Below are positions 22,101-33,200 of a stretch of DNA of 64,000 bases, piece after piece (the stretch's first letter is position 1; every line of letters begins with the position of its first letter). A model generated the notes under the pieces. It saw nothing but the letters and a program-made list of their open reading frames with translations. It had not been told where the DNA came from and searched no databases. Made by a program: the position numbers and the translations under genes. This DNA comes from Euptelea pleiosperma (Eukaryota; Streptophyta; Magnoliopsida; Ranunculales; Eupteleaceae), in assembly GCA_035048495.1 (NCBI GenBank), contig CM068553.1:999259-1063258 (forward strand), written 5' to 3'.

Positions 22101-25100
22101 CTGTTTGATTTTCTCCATCCGATTAATGAGATGGTGGTTGTTTCCTCTTATGGTGGCATGACTTCTATCGAACAAACCCTCAATTCCAGGGAACAGAATT
22201 TGCTCTGCTATCAGATAACGTAAGCGGAGTTTGACTTAACGTACTATTATGGTTTTCTTAGAGCGAAACCCCTAGAAAGCTCATGCTGGGTGCTAATCCA
22301 AACAATCTTAAGAGTTCACAAAGAAACTAAAATAAAATCATGAAGGCAAATTCCTTTCAATAATCAAGTCTCTTTTTGACAATGCTCTCTTAAGGACTAT
22401 TAATAAGAAAAGAAAACCCTAAAAACTTAACTTCCGGACTAAGAAGCTAATCTGAACCATTGATCTAGAATAACATAAATCTATATTTTAAAATATCCTT
22501 AAATCCCATTACATCCAGATTTTTACACAGTTTTGAAGCCCGAAACGTCAAAATTTCAAGTAAAGTCAGTGAGATATTTGTTGGAGATCTTAGAACAAGC
22601 TTTGCAGTGCATTTAACGGCATCTCAAGTGGATGCTTGAAGAAAGAGATATGCCTTCTACAACCTGACAACATCAGTACTTTTATACAAAATTTATATAT
22701 ACAAAATTAGTAGTGAAATTTATTTCTAAGATAGAATAAAATGTGACATCCATGATCCCAATTCTAGCCATAAGTCAATTTCTATCAATCATATGTATTT
22801 CTTATACTTGTACTACCAACAATCTTGTCAAATAACCCAGTTTATTGAGTCCGGAACTACCAGGAAAAGAAGAAAGAACTTGTAGTTGCGCGCTCCAACA
22901 CAATTCACAACCCATACGCAATGGTGATCCATTTTAAGAACACATCTTTGACCTATAAGAAACACAATCACACAAATCATCTAAATTGCAGAGAAATTTC
23001 ATGCTGAGCCATTTTGATAAGCTCAACGTATTCTCAGTACTGCAGATTGCATTTCAACAAATGATAAAAAGGACAGTTTTGATCCCTTAAGATGTTCATT
23101 AAAAAAACATCTTTGTTGTAGAAATAAAACATACAGACTAGAACACAGCTACGGATTTTTGGTTTCACGCCTTACAAAAGAACCTCTAAAGCATTTAAAA
23201 TTGGCCCATAGAAAAGAAAACCACAAACCTTCTACAGCTGCGACATTTCAAATAGAATAGACCTACATCATAATCAATAACCTCACAATAAACTGTGCTG
23301 ACAGCAACCAGATGGTCAGAAACTATGTTATCCAGGTACAATAGTAGCACCGCCAGGGTATGTCATGGACATCACATTTACACTTAAAAAATGAATTGTC
23401 CAACAGGGGTACACCATCCATTTTCAAGCGTCTGGGTAACATAGGCCAGAAAAAATCAGAAAAATAAATAAAAAAAGGAGAACTGCTTGAGCTTTACATT
23501 AATAACTATATATAAACTTTTTAGGGTTCCCTCTTTCAGATTTTCAATCTGTAACATGCACAAAAGCCTAAAACTTGGCCTCAAGCTAAAATGCTCTTAT
23601 ACCATATTGGAAAGAAGAACTATTTTTGAGAAGTGCCAAAAAGGCCCTCAACTTCTAAACTTCCCAAAATACCCTTAAAAGCTATTTTAGAATTTCTTTC
23701 AGCTCCTATCAGAATTTTGCCACTTCATTCTCCTTTTGAGGTCTTTTCAAGGCATCAGGTTATTCTTCCATCGTTCTCACTTTGTTGGGGAAGATTTTGA
23801 TATTATAGATCCCCCTTTAGGGGCTAATTTTTGCTAAATTGAAATGTTTTTTAATTTGTTATGGCCAATTCAAGGGTAAGTTTACACTTGTATTCCTTAG
23901 GAAATTTAGTTAGTGACATGAAAAAAATATAAAGATATAATTTTTTCTTCCTTCTAACATTTAAACAACCATTTAGCAAAGAAATTATAATTACGAGAAG
24001 ATAAAACTGCATGAAAAATATTAAACTAAATTGAGAAAACAAAGCAGAACTAGCTTACAAACAGAGCAATGATGACAACGTGGAGGTTTGCTATTTTGAC
24101 AGCGACTACAGTAGCCTACAGCTGGTCTTCTATCCGTCCCTACGGAGGGAGAGCATGCAGAATCCCTAGATTCAGGGGCACAATACTCTGATAATGCCAT
24201 AGAACTACCCGTCTCCAAATTGTCCTCCAATATAGGTCTCCAATTTTCCGGAACAGAACCGGGATCACAAAAGACTACCATAAAATAGCTCCATGTTAAC
24301 ATTGTAAGCTGCAAGAAAGAATGCATTCTCAAAGGACGCACAAAAAATAGCTGAACAAGCAAACCTTGTATAGTATATTTCCCATGGGACTATATATTTT
24401 ATGTAATGCTCATTCAGGAATGAACTTTAGACCCCATAGTGTATTATGATAAGAAACTCTACCGAAAAAAATACAAATAAAATTGAAAGCACGACCAAAG
24501 AATATTTTGCACCATCTTCACCGAACAAAAGACAGAAAAAGAGTGTTATAAAGACTTGCACGAACCCATTATTGATTCAATCCACATTGGCACAAAGGAA
24601 GATACATATCAACACATAGCATCAAATCCTCAATAACCACAAATACCCATAATGGGTATCATGATTCATGCATCTTGACTCAATACTGAAAGTTGTGGGT
24701 ATACACGGACTGATTAAAAGATCCATTATGGGTCACTACAAACATTTATTTAAGAAAACTTCGGCTGTTGGGAAAGTGAGATGCTAGCACAACACCAAAC
24801 TACTACTAGTTAATCAAAAATACAACTGCTAGTCAATCCAAATAATTAAATAAATAATTCCTTGCTTACTAAGTAGTAAATAAGTTTAAGGGCGTTTAAT
24901 GTGGGAAGTGATGTGCTATTTACAATACCCACTTCTCATTCATCCACGTAAGAACAAGTAGCACTAGATGCATTTGAGACCTCATACAAAAGAAAACGCA
25001 ACTAACCAATTTTTTCAAGGCAATTTCAATCAATCCGATAAAAAAAAAAAACCATCTTGAGTGATTTATTGTGTATGGTTTGAGATGAAATGCAATGAAA

Positions 25101-25462
25101 TAAGTCAAACATTGATACCCACATCCTTAATTACCAACATGAGCTAGAAGATCAAAAAACAAGACTAAAACCGAATTAAACTACAAAAATATAGAAAATA
25201 ATAATAATAATAATAAAATAAAAAAACAGACATTAGAGGATAAGACACTTAAAAAGAAGAACAAAAGGATTACCAGGACATGAAACGCAGCAATTATAGA
25301 CACAGCGAGAACCGATTGGAGGCCACCGTGAAGCAGTTGAGGACCCCAAGCGAGGACAACCACGGCGTAATACGATACCGCGATTATCACCGCAACAAGG
25401 AGAATCATGAAGTAACCGAGAATTCTAAGGCCAGAGCAGAACTTGAACAGATTTAAAGCCAT
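19146..25462 (-). CDS. PAT12: DHHC-type protein S-acyltransferase (PAT12-like), 7 exons
   Basis: Transfers a fatty acyl group, usually palmitate, to cysteines of target proteins at endomembranes (family knowledge). Exons (minus): 25462-25274, 24308-24059, 22952-22861, 20679-20553, 20447-20362, 19421-19356, 19262-19146, giving 308 aa, the usual size for this plant group. The N-terminus has two membrane segments (about 12-36, 47-75). The Cys-rich domain runs from [19 protein letters not shown] to the catalytic DHHC at 155-158 ([20 protein letters not shown]). Two more segments follow (about 168-192 and 215-238), then the conserved TTIE (245-248) and the end [14 protein letters not shown]. The start is the first Met of [13 protein letters not shown]. 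The acceptor of exon 5 was chosen at 20448-20449 because it restores family length. Intron 3 (2.2 kb) and intron 5 carry repeats. Close to Arabidopsis At4g00840 from memory; other PATs of that clade are possible. Confidence 0.93.
19930..20328. mobile_element. Inverted-repeat element in intron 5 of the acyltransferase gene
   Basis: The left end reads AGGGGAATATGTTTTCTGGA and then CACTCCAAACCTCTTCAAAG. The right end contains TTAAGAGGTCTGGAGCATCA and CCAGAAAACCCATCCCCT, the inverse, giving arms of about 75 bp. AAATT occurs on both flanks but a duplication cannot be fixed. The centre is unrelated to the arms and includes a TTTTTATAAAAAAAAACTC run. Confidence 0.6.
21264..22673 (-). mobile_element. 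Degenerate LTR-retrotransposon relic in intron 3 of the acyltransferase gene (tentative)
   Basis: Similar phrases occur at both edges: GATATGCCTTCTACAAATTG near 21264 and GATATGCCTTCTACAACCTG near 22649. Both are followed by a CATCA end, which read on the minus strand starts TGATG. At about 22198-22214 the minus strand reads TGATAGCAGAGC, close to the initiator-tRNA primer-site TGGTATCAGAGC. The interior of about 1 kb has no intact polyprotein. It may be a short TRIM-like relic; the evidence is suggestive only. Confidence 0.35.
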
Positions 25463-26026
25463 CCCAGAATTACTTCCGATGTAAGGGACGATCCCAGCAG
25501 ACCTTCTGCTTCGTGGAGGAAATAACCGCTTCCAGATATCCGAAGCCAGTTTAACCGAGCCAATGGATCAGAATCTTATGTTAGGGTTTTACTCAAAGCT
25601 GAAATTTCTTCTTCTGTAGATCGATCAGAGAGGTAAAATATACAAAAGTAGTTCCTTTTTTGGTTGATATTTTGGAGAAATTAGGGCACCTCGAGTTCGA
25701 TTGTTACCTCAACCATGTCGAATCAGGAAGGTGGCGGAATTTTCCTCTTCAACTCACCCGAAACTCGGACCTGGTGCCCAAACGAGTCGATCTGAAAGCT
25801 AAACCCGACTCGTTTGAAACTGCAGATGAGTTGGCGAGCACTGAACTGCGAGAGATCCAATGGCCCTAGAGATTTGTTTGGGCAGCGGTCGGGCTTTGGC
25901 CACCCCGACTACTCAAGACCTAACCCGATAGAAGGCCTTTAATTTCCTGTTTGTTAATGCAGAGTTGGGTCCTGCTCAACCCATTTTTTATGCTTTTTGG
26001 GAAGTTACTTTCTGAAGAAATTTTAT
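25463..26026. other. Upstream region of the acyltransferase gene
   Basis: Contains the 5' leader and presumed promoter of the minus-strand acyltransferase gene. A plus-strand frame of 69 codons at 25660-25869 has no recognisable motif and overlaps this promoter, so I do not call it a gene. Confidence 0.4.
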
Positions 26027-26382
26027 TTGTGGAGCATTTTCCCTGTGGAGCATGAAAATTAATGCGCCACACACACTTTTTGAGGCCATTGACCATGAAT
26101 GATTGGTCCACCACTCGATAGAACTTACAAACCAACATCAACCTGATTGATGATTTATAGCCCATTGGATCTGAACGTTTTTCATGGGGTGATTTCTAGT
26201 TGTTGGATTTGATGATTTAATACTCAAATTGAAATGGGAGAGATCACCGATCAGGCTGATTTTTGGTGTGTTGGTCAATCGAGTGGTGAGCCAATCATTT
26301 ATGGGTGCGTGGGCCAGAAATAGTGTGCCAAGTAGCAATTTTTTATGTGCTCTATTGCTCCATAGGAAAAATGCTCCACAGA
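26027..26382. mobile_element. Palindromic MITE with TTGTGGAGCAT ends
   Basis: The left end reads TTGTGGAGCATTTTCCCTGT and the right end AGGAAAAATGCTCCACAGA. Next inward are CACACACACTTTTTGAGGCC against GCCAGAAATAGTGTGCCAAG. The core shows CAACCTGATTGATGATTTAT facing AGATCACCGATCAGGCTGAT. The core belongs to the widespread palindromic family although the ends differ. Confidence 0.65.
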
Positions 26383-26535
26383 CTAAATCTGTTCATATTT
26401 TCTTATTTCTTCACTATAAAGCTTCTACTTCAACCCTTGTAACTACGAAGTGACTTGAGTCTAGGATACCGAATGCTACACCCAAACATGCACTAAAGTC
26501 CCTATAAAATACTAATGGTTTAAAATGCTCATACT

Positions 26536-28366
26536 GAAGGGTGTAAATATGGCCTGTGAGCCTGCGGCCTGGCCCGTCTCATCTAAGGGCCTTGGCTTGG
26601 CATTTTGGTACCCGGCCCGGTCCTAGTTAGGCCCGCAAAAAATTGAGACAGTTCCCCTCCCTTTCTTTTGTGTCCAACGGAAGTTAAAATGGTCAAATGG
26701 CTGTTTTGACTCTCTAACCATCAAAAATTAGTTAAAATATGTAATATTAAGAAATGAGCCAATTATCTCACAAAAATCTCTTTTATTCTCTCAAATTAAA
26801 ACTCTCAAAGCCCTAGGCCATTCTTTCTAACATTAAATTCTCAAATTCCATTCCAACAAATCATTTTTTTTATATTTTGGGGTAAAATTAAACAAGCACG
26901 CTACGCAAATGAAACACTTTGCCGACGGATATAAAAAAAAATTTAAGCTTGAAGTCGAGCTATACGTGTTGTCTCATTCAAGAATCGTTGGGTAAATCAA
27001 AAATTTTAATTTATAATATTCTATATACTTCTTTAAATATTATATTTATTTATTTAACATATTCTAATTAAATACAATACATAAATACATGTTATATATA
27101 TATATATATATTTGTTTAAATATATGTTATATATAGCATATTTATTTGAATATTATATTTATTTAATTATTGTATTCTAAATATTTACTTCTTTAAATAC
27201 AAATTACACACGAAATTTATTTATTTAGTATATATTAAATACGCTATATACTATCTTCTAAATTTTAATTAGTTGTTAATTTAAATGTTAAATTTTCATC
27301 TACGTGCAGACCCTAGGCGTAACATTAATTTGGATGATGCTAGAAAAAATACTCGAGGGATCAATTTTCTACATTAGATTATTGATCGAAGGCTATCACC
27401 CTTTGATTTTGTGGGATCCGATCCCTACCCCCAATTTTTAATGAACCCTGAGAAGATTTAAATAGTAAAAAATATAAAATGACATCACAAGTATAGGTCC
27501 ACTTTTGATAAATGAATCAATTCTTTATAAAACTTTGAATATGAACTAGTGGATGAAGATTATGATTTAACAATAATAATTAGAAACTTCTTTTAAAAAA
27601 ATATATTATCTGATAATTTGTTTTTTTAGAATTTATTATGCAACATCGTATCAAGTATTATGTCATTTAGTTAATATTAACTTACTTTTTCAACAATACC
27701 GAACACAACTTATGTTTAATTAAAGTTTTAATGAAATTGAACTTGAATTTAAAAAAAGATTAGGGACAAATTCCTAATGTATACTAATGACCATAGGAGA
27801 TAGATGATAGTAGAATTAGTGGAGTAATGCATATGCTTGAGGGGATTGGTTTAAAGTTGAAAATAAAGATCAAGATAAGATTGTCGTTAACTTTCTTGAG
27901 GAGGAGATGAAAAGAATGGAGTTATAGATTTTTATATTTTTATATTGACAAATTTTAAGATGTTTGTTATTTTCATTTTTGGGCAGAGTTGTGCACATGA
28001 CAGATAGCTGAGTAGGTGCCAATCTAATTGGGATGTACTCAACCTATTGTGATGTTGTTTCTTTCTACTAGAATAGGTGCACTCAACCTATTTATAAGAG
28101 AGAGAAAAAAAAAGTTTAATATAGTTCTTGATGTTATTCACTCATATTTGAGCAAATATAATTTTAATAACATTATTGAATTTTTGTAAATTTAAAAAAA
28201 TAATAATTTAAATAAAAACTCATCTTAAGTGGGCCTAATTTGGCCTGCGATTTGACAAACCTAAGAGCCGGACCTAGGGTTGGGATTTGGATTCTAGTCT
28301 AGCCCAACACCAACACATTTAAATCCTAGCCTACCAGTGGCCCGAGCCGGCATGTTTACACCCTTA
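26536..28366. mobile_element. hAT-like transposon remnant, 1.8 kb
   Basis: The ends are GAAGGGTGTAAATATGGCC and GGCATGTTTACACCCTTA, an inverted pair with few mismatches. Flanks CTCATACT and CTCACACC match at 6 of 8. Both subterminal regions are rich in GGCCCG/CGGGCC words (26550-26640 and 28230-28340), a common hAT feature. The AT-rich interior has no long frame. A stretch near 27390-27440 reads like a broken hAT-type motif (DFVGSDPYPQFLMNPE), but this is too short to be sure. Probably a deleted derivative of an autonomous element. Confidence 0.65.
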
Positions 28367-28424
28367 CTCACACCTACATGAAAATTTTTAATTGGTGGTC
28401 TTTTTATTCTTTTAGAGTTGTGGA

Positions 28425-28700
28425 GCACATAAAAAGGTGTCACATAGCATGCCCTTCCAAGCCTACTAATCAATGAATGATTAACCCACCACGTGGTGGA
28501 CCTATACGCCAAAAATGACATGATTGGTGGGACCTCTAGCCATTCAATTTGAGTATCCAAAAAATGTTCAAATCTAATGACTAGAAATCACCAAAGTTGA
28601 TTGTTGGTTTGTAGGTCCACTAAGTGGTGGCACAATCATTCATGGGTTTGTAGGATCATCGAAAGAGATGGCACACTCTTCCATTGTTGATATGCTATGT
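28425..28700. mobile_element. Palindromic MITE, CCACCACGTGGTGG subfamily
   Basis: The left arm contains AATGAATGATTAACCCACCA, CACGTGGTGGACCTATACGC and CAAAAATGACATGATTGGTG. The right arm contains AGAAATCACCAAAGTTGATT, GGTTTGTAGGTCCACTAAGT and GGTGGCACAATCATTCATGG, the inverse with mismatches. Ends are not sharply defined. Confidence 0.55.
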
Positions 28701-29599
28701 TGGACCAATTGGATTGGGGGTGGGTTCTTTTTTGTATATGGATATATTTTGTGTAGCTATTGAGACCATAGTGAGTCCTATGAGCCTTCGAACGAAACCC
28801 TTGGTGGGTGTTTGGGATGCAAGAATAGCTCCTAAGTTCCCAAGTTTAATTAATAATTTATCTATCATTTCATCACCATCGTAAGCCTTTTCTCAATGGT
28901 ATGGAGTTGGCTGCACGAATCATGTTCCTCAATTTGATCTGTCTAAAGTCATATCTTCCATTAAGGCAAGTTTCTTATAATCTCATCTTAGGACCTCGCT
29001 CTATGTTCAATTTGGCCTTCTTCTTATTCTTTTATGCCCTTCGACTTGCACATACATCCTCACAAGTGCTGTCATTAGTCTTGGTTGTACATAATCAAAC
29101 CATCTCAATCAATTTTCCCTTATTTTATCACTTATTGGCCGGCCATTCATATATTTTCATGAATGTATTCATTTTTTTATTTTGTATTTGTGTCTTACTA
29201 ACCAAATATCCATATCACATCCTTATCTTGACTATCCTCATGTTATGAACACGTGGATACAATCTTTGACCATTTGTTATTTGACTTAAGAATTTACAGT
29301 TTTTTCTTTAAAATCAAATTAAACAGTTTTACTGATCAGATTGACTCGATACTAGGTTGCCTCATTCTGTTAGCTTATCGGATCTAGATCATTCCCGATC
29401 CAATCTGAACCTGATATATTGATAGCCCTATTTGGACGGGTCAATTTGAAAATTGTGGCATCCCAAGATGAGTTAGAAAACAAAAAATTTAAAGTTGAAA
29501 AAGTCGAAACTGTCCATTTGCCGTGTTTCGTAAGTTGGAAATTACTTCCGAAAGAGTATATTGTCGTAGCCTAAATATTCGCGCATCAAATATTTTAAA
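28701..29599. other. Intergenic, with possible LINE and hAT fragments
   Basis: A plus-strand frame at 28901-29248 is open for 115 codons but very Leu/Phe/Ile-rich and without a domain. The reverse strand here (ATTGAGATGGTTTGATTATG near 29090-29109) recalls the LRWFGHV region at the end of plant RTE-type LINE reverse transcriptases, so this may be an antisense relic (weak). About 29270-29435 is a fragment related to the hAT-like remnant at 7.0-7.5 kb (shared ATTTGACTTAAGAATTTACAG). Confidence 0.35.
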
Positions 29600-29880
29600 G
29601 TATTTGGCAACAATAGCGGTAAGATGTGGACCTACAAACCAAAAATCAGCCAAATTGGTGATATCTAACCGTTGGATACGAGTACCCACAATAATGCTTG
29701 ATTCCACGGTTAAAAATACACCCAAAAAAGACTTCAATACAATGGTTAGAAATCACTCATCAGGCTGATATTTGGTCTGTAGGTCAACCTAGGTATGGGC
29801 CAAACATCTATACGGTTAGTGGTCTCTAAGAGTGCCACGTGGCTCATAATGTGGTCCGTCATCTCCTCAACGGTTTAAGA
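29600..29880. mobile_element. Palindromic MITE of the AATCAGSCTGATT-core family
   Basis: The left arm has GGACCTACAAACCAAAAATC and AGCCAAATTGGTGATATCTA. The right arm has AGAAATCACTCATCAGGCTG, TTTGGTCTGTAGGTCAACCT and GAGTGCCACGTGGCTCATAA. The left arm is truncated on its outer side. It ends about 350 bp upstream of the GIF start codon. Confidence 0.6.
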
Positions 29881-30166
29881 TCAAGTAACTCAATATTTGA
29901 CCATTGACCAACGATATGTGCACCACGTATCTAATTTTGAGGATGATCATCGGACCCGGTTTCACAGGCAAGGGGGGCGAGTTCGCGCGTAGAGCTGTGG
30001 ATTATTGGCAGAAGATGATTCGCTGAAAGACTTCAGGTTAAGGTTTAGGGCATTTAAAAAGTACCCAATTGTAGAGAGCTCGAAGGCTCGAAGCACAGAC
30101 AGTTCCGAAGCACGTTCAAAAACTCTCTCGTGCGATCTCCTCATTCTGGACTTTCGGTCTGGAAGA

Positions 30167-30193
30167 TTAGGGTTTGGGTTTAGGGTTAGGGTT
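30167..30193 (+). promoter_or_regulatory. Telo-box cluster upstream of the GIF start codon
   Basis: Three overlapping TTAGGGTTT-type words (complement AAACCCTAA) lie 40-65 bp before the ATG. Telo-boxes are frequent in 5' regions of plant genes active in dividing cells and are bound by Myb/TRB-type proteins (general knowledge). That suits a growth regulator such as GIF, but function here is inferred. Confidence 0.5.
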
Positions 30194-30231
30194 TATCGAT
30201 TGGAATCGGAGAGGGGAGAGTAAGAGAAAAT

Positions 30232-33200
30232 ATGCAGCAGCCCCAGCAGATGATGACCATGGTTCCTTCATTTCCTCCCACAAACATTACAACTGAACAG
30301 ATTCAAAAGGTATGTGCCCTGACCCCTAATCCTCTCTCATTCTTCTCCTCTTAAGGGTTTTAATCTTTCAAAACAGCGATTCGGAGGTTTTGATGATTTA
30401 CTTGCTGTTCTTACTTAGTTCCAGGCTTCCAGCTGTTTGTTATGATTCTAATCAAATATGTTTTGTTTGTTGGATTTTGGAAGTAGTATGTTTCAGTGTT
30501 TGTTTGCTAAATAAAAGTGCATGCTTTTGTGTTTCTTATTTGGTAAGCTTGATTATTGAATTGTGGAAACTTTTCTTGCTCTTCTATATTCTTGCTTTCA
30601 TATCTTCTTAGTATCCGAAAATTACCAATTTAGGAGATGATTATTGTGTAGTTTGCATTACTAAGATTTAGAAAAATAGAATAATCAAACTTGATCTGAA
30701 CTTAATTGGATCAGAGTTGAATTGAACCTCAGTGGAATATTCATTCCAATAAATTGAGTTTTTCGAGACCTACCAGTAATTAGAAAGGAAGTCAAATGAT
30801 AAAAAGAAAATCACAAGATTTGTTTGATTGATGGAGAGAGATTTATTGGGATGATTTGAATGCGACAGGCATTCATCAAAAGTGGAGGTGACAATGATAA
30901 TAATGCTATGCTTTAAGCAGTAATTGGAATGCCAAATTTTATGTGATATTGGAGTGGAGACATTTACCATAAGGTCTTCATTCTGGAAAATCTACGAGGA
31001 ATAGATTTTGTTCCTAATTACCTTTTAGATTACAAGATTCTGCACTATATAATGTAATTTCAGGAAAAAATAAATTCATAGTTTCTCTCAACTATCGACA
31101 TGCTTTAGACAAGACTGAATGGAGGAACAAGATTCGTGCAGCCCACCCCTTACCGTTGGGAAAAGGCTTACGATGATGATGATGTTCTCAACTATTGACA
31201 TATCTCTAGGTTACCAAGGTGTACAATCTAGTTCATGGTTCAAAGTAGACGGTATCATTTCAGTATTGTTCATGGGCGATGCTGAAATGTATGTAGTTTC
31301 GTTCTACAGCGAAACTGAAATGAAACGGACTAAACATTTCGGTTTCAGCTGAAATTTTGAACCATGATCTAGTTCTTTGAGTAGCTCAGAGAGAGAGAGA
31401 GTCATTTAGAGAAGGAAGATGAGCGGTACTAATTTAACATTTTTTTTATTGAGTTGATCTACTACATTGTTTGAACCAAGGTTTTAAATTTCGTCTAAAC
31501 AACTGAAATTTCAGGCCGAAATTTCGGTTTCGAGCTCTACCGAAATCGAAACGCAATTCTATAATTTCAGGCAACTATTCAATTTAAATAGAAAAGGAGA
31601 TATTATACCTTTTTTTCCCCAATAATTAAGGCATAAATTAAGTTTTCCTTATCTTAGGGATTGCAGAGAGAGAGAGAGAGAAATAAGATTTTGTTCTCAT
31701 AAATAAGGGATTTTAAATAATCTTACCACTAAGCATACGTTATTTTTTCTAGGATTTTACACTTGGGCCGAAACCTAGTCAAAATCGAAATTTAAGTCCT
31801 TGGTTTGAATATTCACCTGTTATTGAGTTGACCAGTGCTTGCAAAGGCACCGCTTGGCTGGAAGGAAGAGAAAGTAGGAAGGTGGCTCCAACTATTCAAA
31901 AAATCCTGATTTTGAATGAAGTGAGCTCATAGATACACCAATCTTTCCCTTGCTCCTTCAGCAACTAACCAATGTTTTTGAACTCAATTTCTATTTAAGT
32001 TCAATGGTCTAAACTGTTTCAGGAATGTAAGAGTTTATATCTTGAGGATTTGTTTTTAGGTGGAAGGCTATGTTGGATAGAGACGATTAAAGTCGTATTA
32101 CTTGGCTTTCTCACTTGCTTGTTTAGGAGGTCCCCTCGTCCTCCTCCTTGTAGCGTTTCTCTTGCTTGAATGCAATTTATACTTATCAAAAAAAAGTTGA
32201 CACTCAAAACATACGTTTTGATTTTTTATGTCGAATATGATATGTTTATCATCACCATCATCACTATCCCAACATGAGTTGCCTAAGCAATGCTAAGGCA
32301 TTTTGAAAATCTTGAAAACTTGTGTAGATGCTTCGATATGCACGTGCTTACATGGATGCCACATGGGAAACTTAGAACTAAGTAGTATACCTAAAGGTAG
32401 GGCAACAATGCATAGTCAATACTTGGGTGACATAAGAGATATATGATTGCAAGTCGAGAGATAAGCCCGTAGGGCATGATCTTAGGTTGGACGACGTCAC
32501 TGTAAGGAGTTGTAAAGGCGCTTCATCGATTTCATCCCTTCATCGACATGAGATGTCGACGCATAGAATTACTTGGGAACTGGCATACTAAGAGAGAAGA
32601 GTACACGAATGAGCAACCAACACTTGTGACCAACCAATATGGTTATAGGTGCCATGTCACTTCCACGTGGGACGGGGGTATTTTGATCATTTCACCGACC
32701 TGAGTCTATAAATACGCCCGCAGAGAAAGGAAGATGGGACACTTTTTTTTCTAGAGACCGAATACCTCTCTCTATCTCCTCTCTCCTCTTTCCTCTTTTT
32801 TCTCTCCATGTCTAACTTTCTTGATCTCTCATGTTCTCTCGGTTTGGCGAAGATGGAACCTGAACGGCTAATGGCTTAGCTTAGACGGGTCTCCTAGACT
32901 ACCTTTCCCTGCTCACCAGACATCTATCACTTGCCTTATCCTCCGACACATACAACTGGTATATTAGTATTTGTATCGATCACTCATGTTTGCTTGATTT
33001 TATTTTATTTTCTGTTGGTAGGACTGTAGGAGGCATCTTGTTTGACTTATTTGACCCATTTAGCTGATTTGTGCATTTTGTTGTTTCAAGGACTCCTGCT
33101 ATGTGAATGCTTTATAAAAGCAATTTATGATGATTGATATGCAGTTAGGCACTATTTAGCACCTTTCATAATTTTGACGGTTGCTTCTTTTGTTCTTTTT

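Noticed and set aside
21527..22223. Several overlapping frames with Asp/His/Met-rich peptides
   Set aside because: Caused by ATGATC/GATCAT-type simple sequence in an intron; they overlap on both strands and show no domain.
28901..29248. A 115-codon plus-strand frame rich in Leu, Ile and Phe
   Set aside because: Composition is that of a pyrimidine-rich repeat. The antisense strand looks more like a LINE relic, and no start context or neighbours support a gene.
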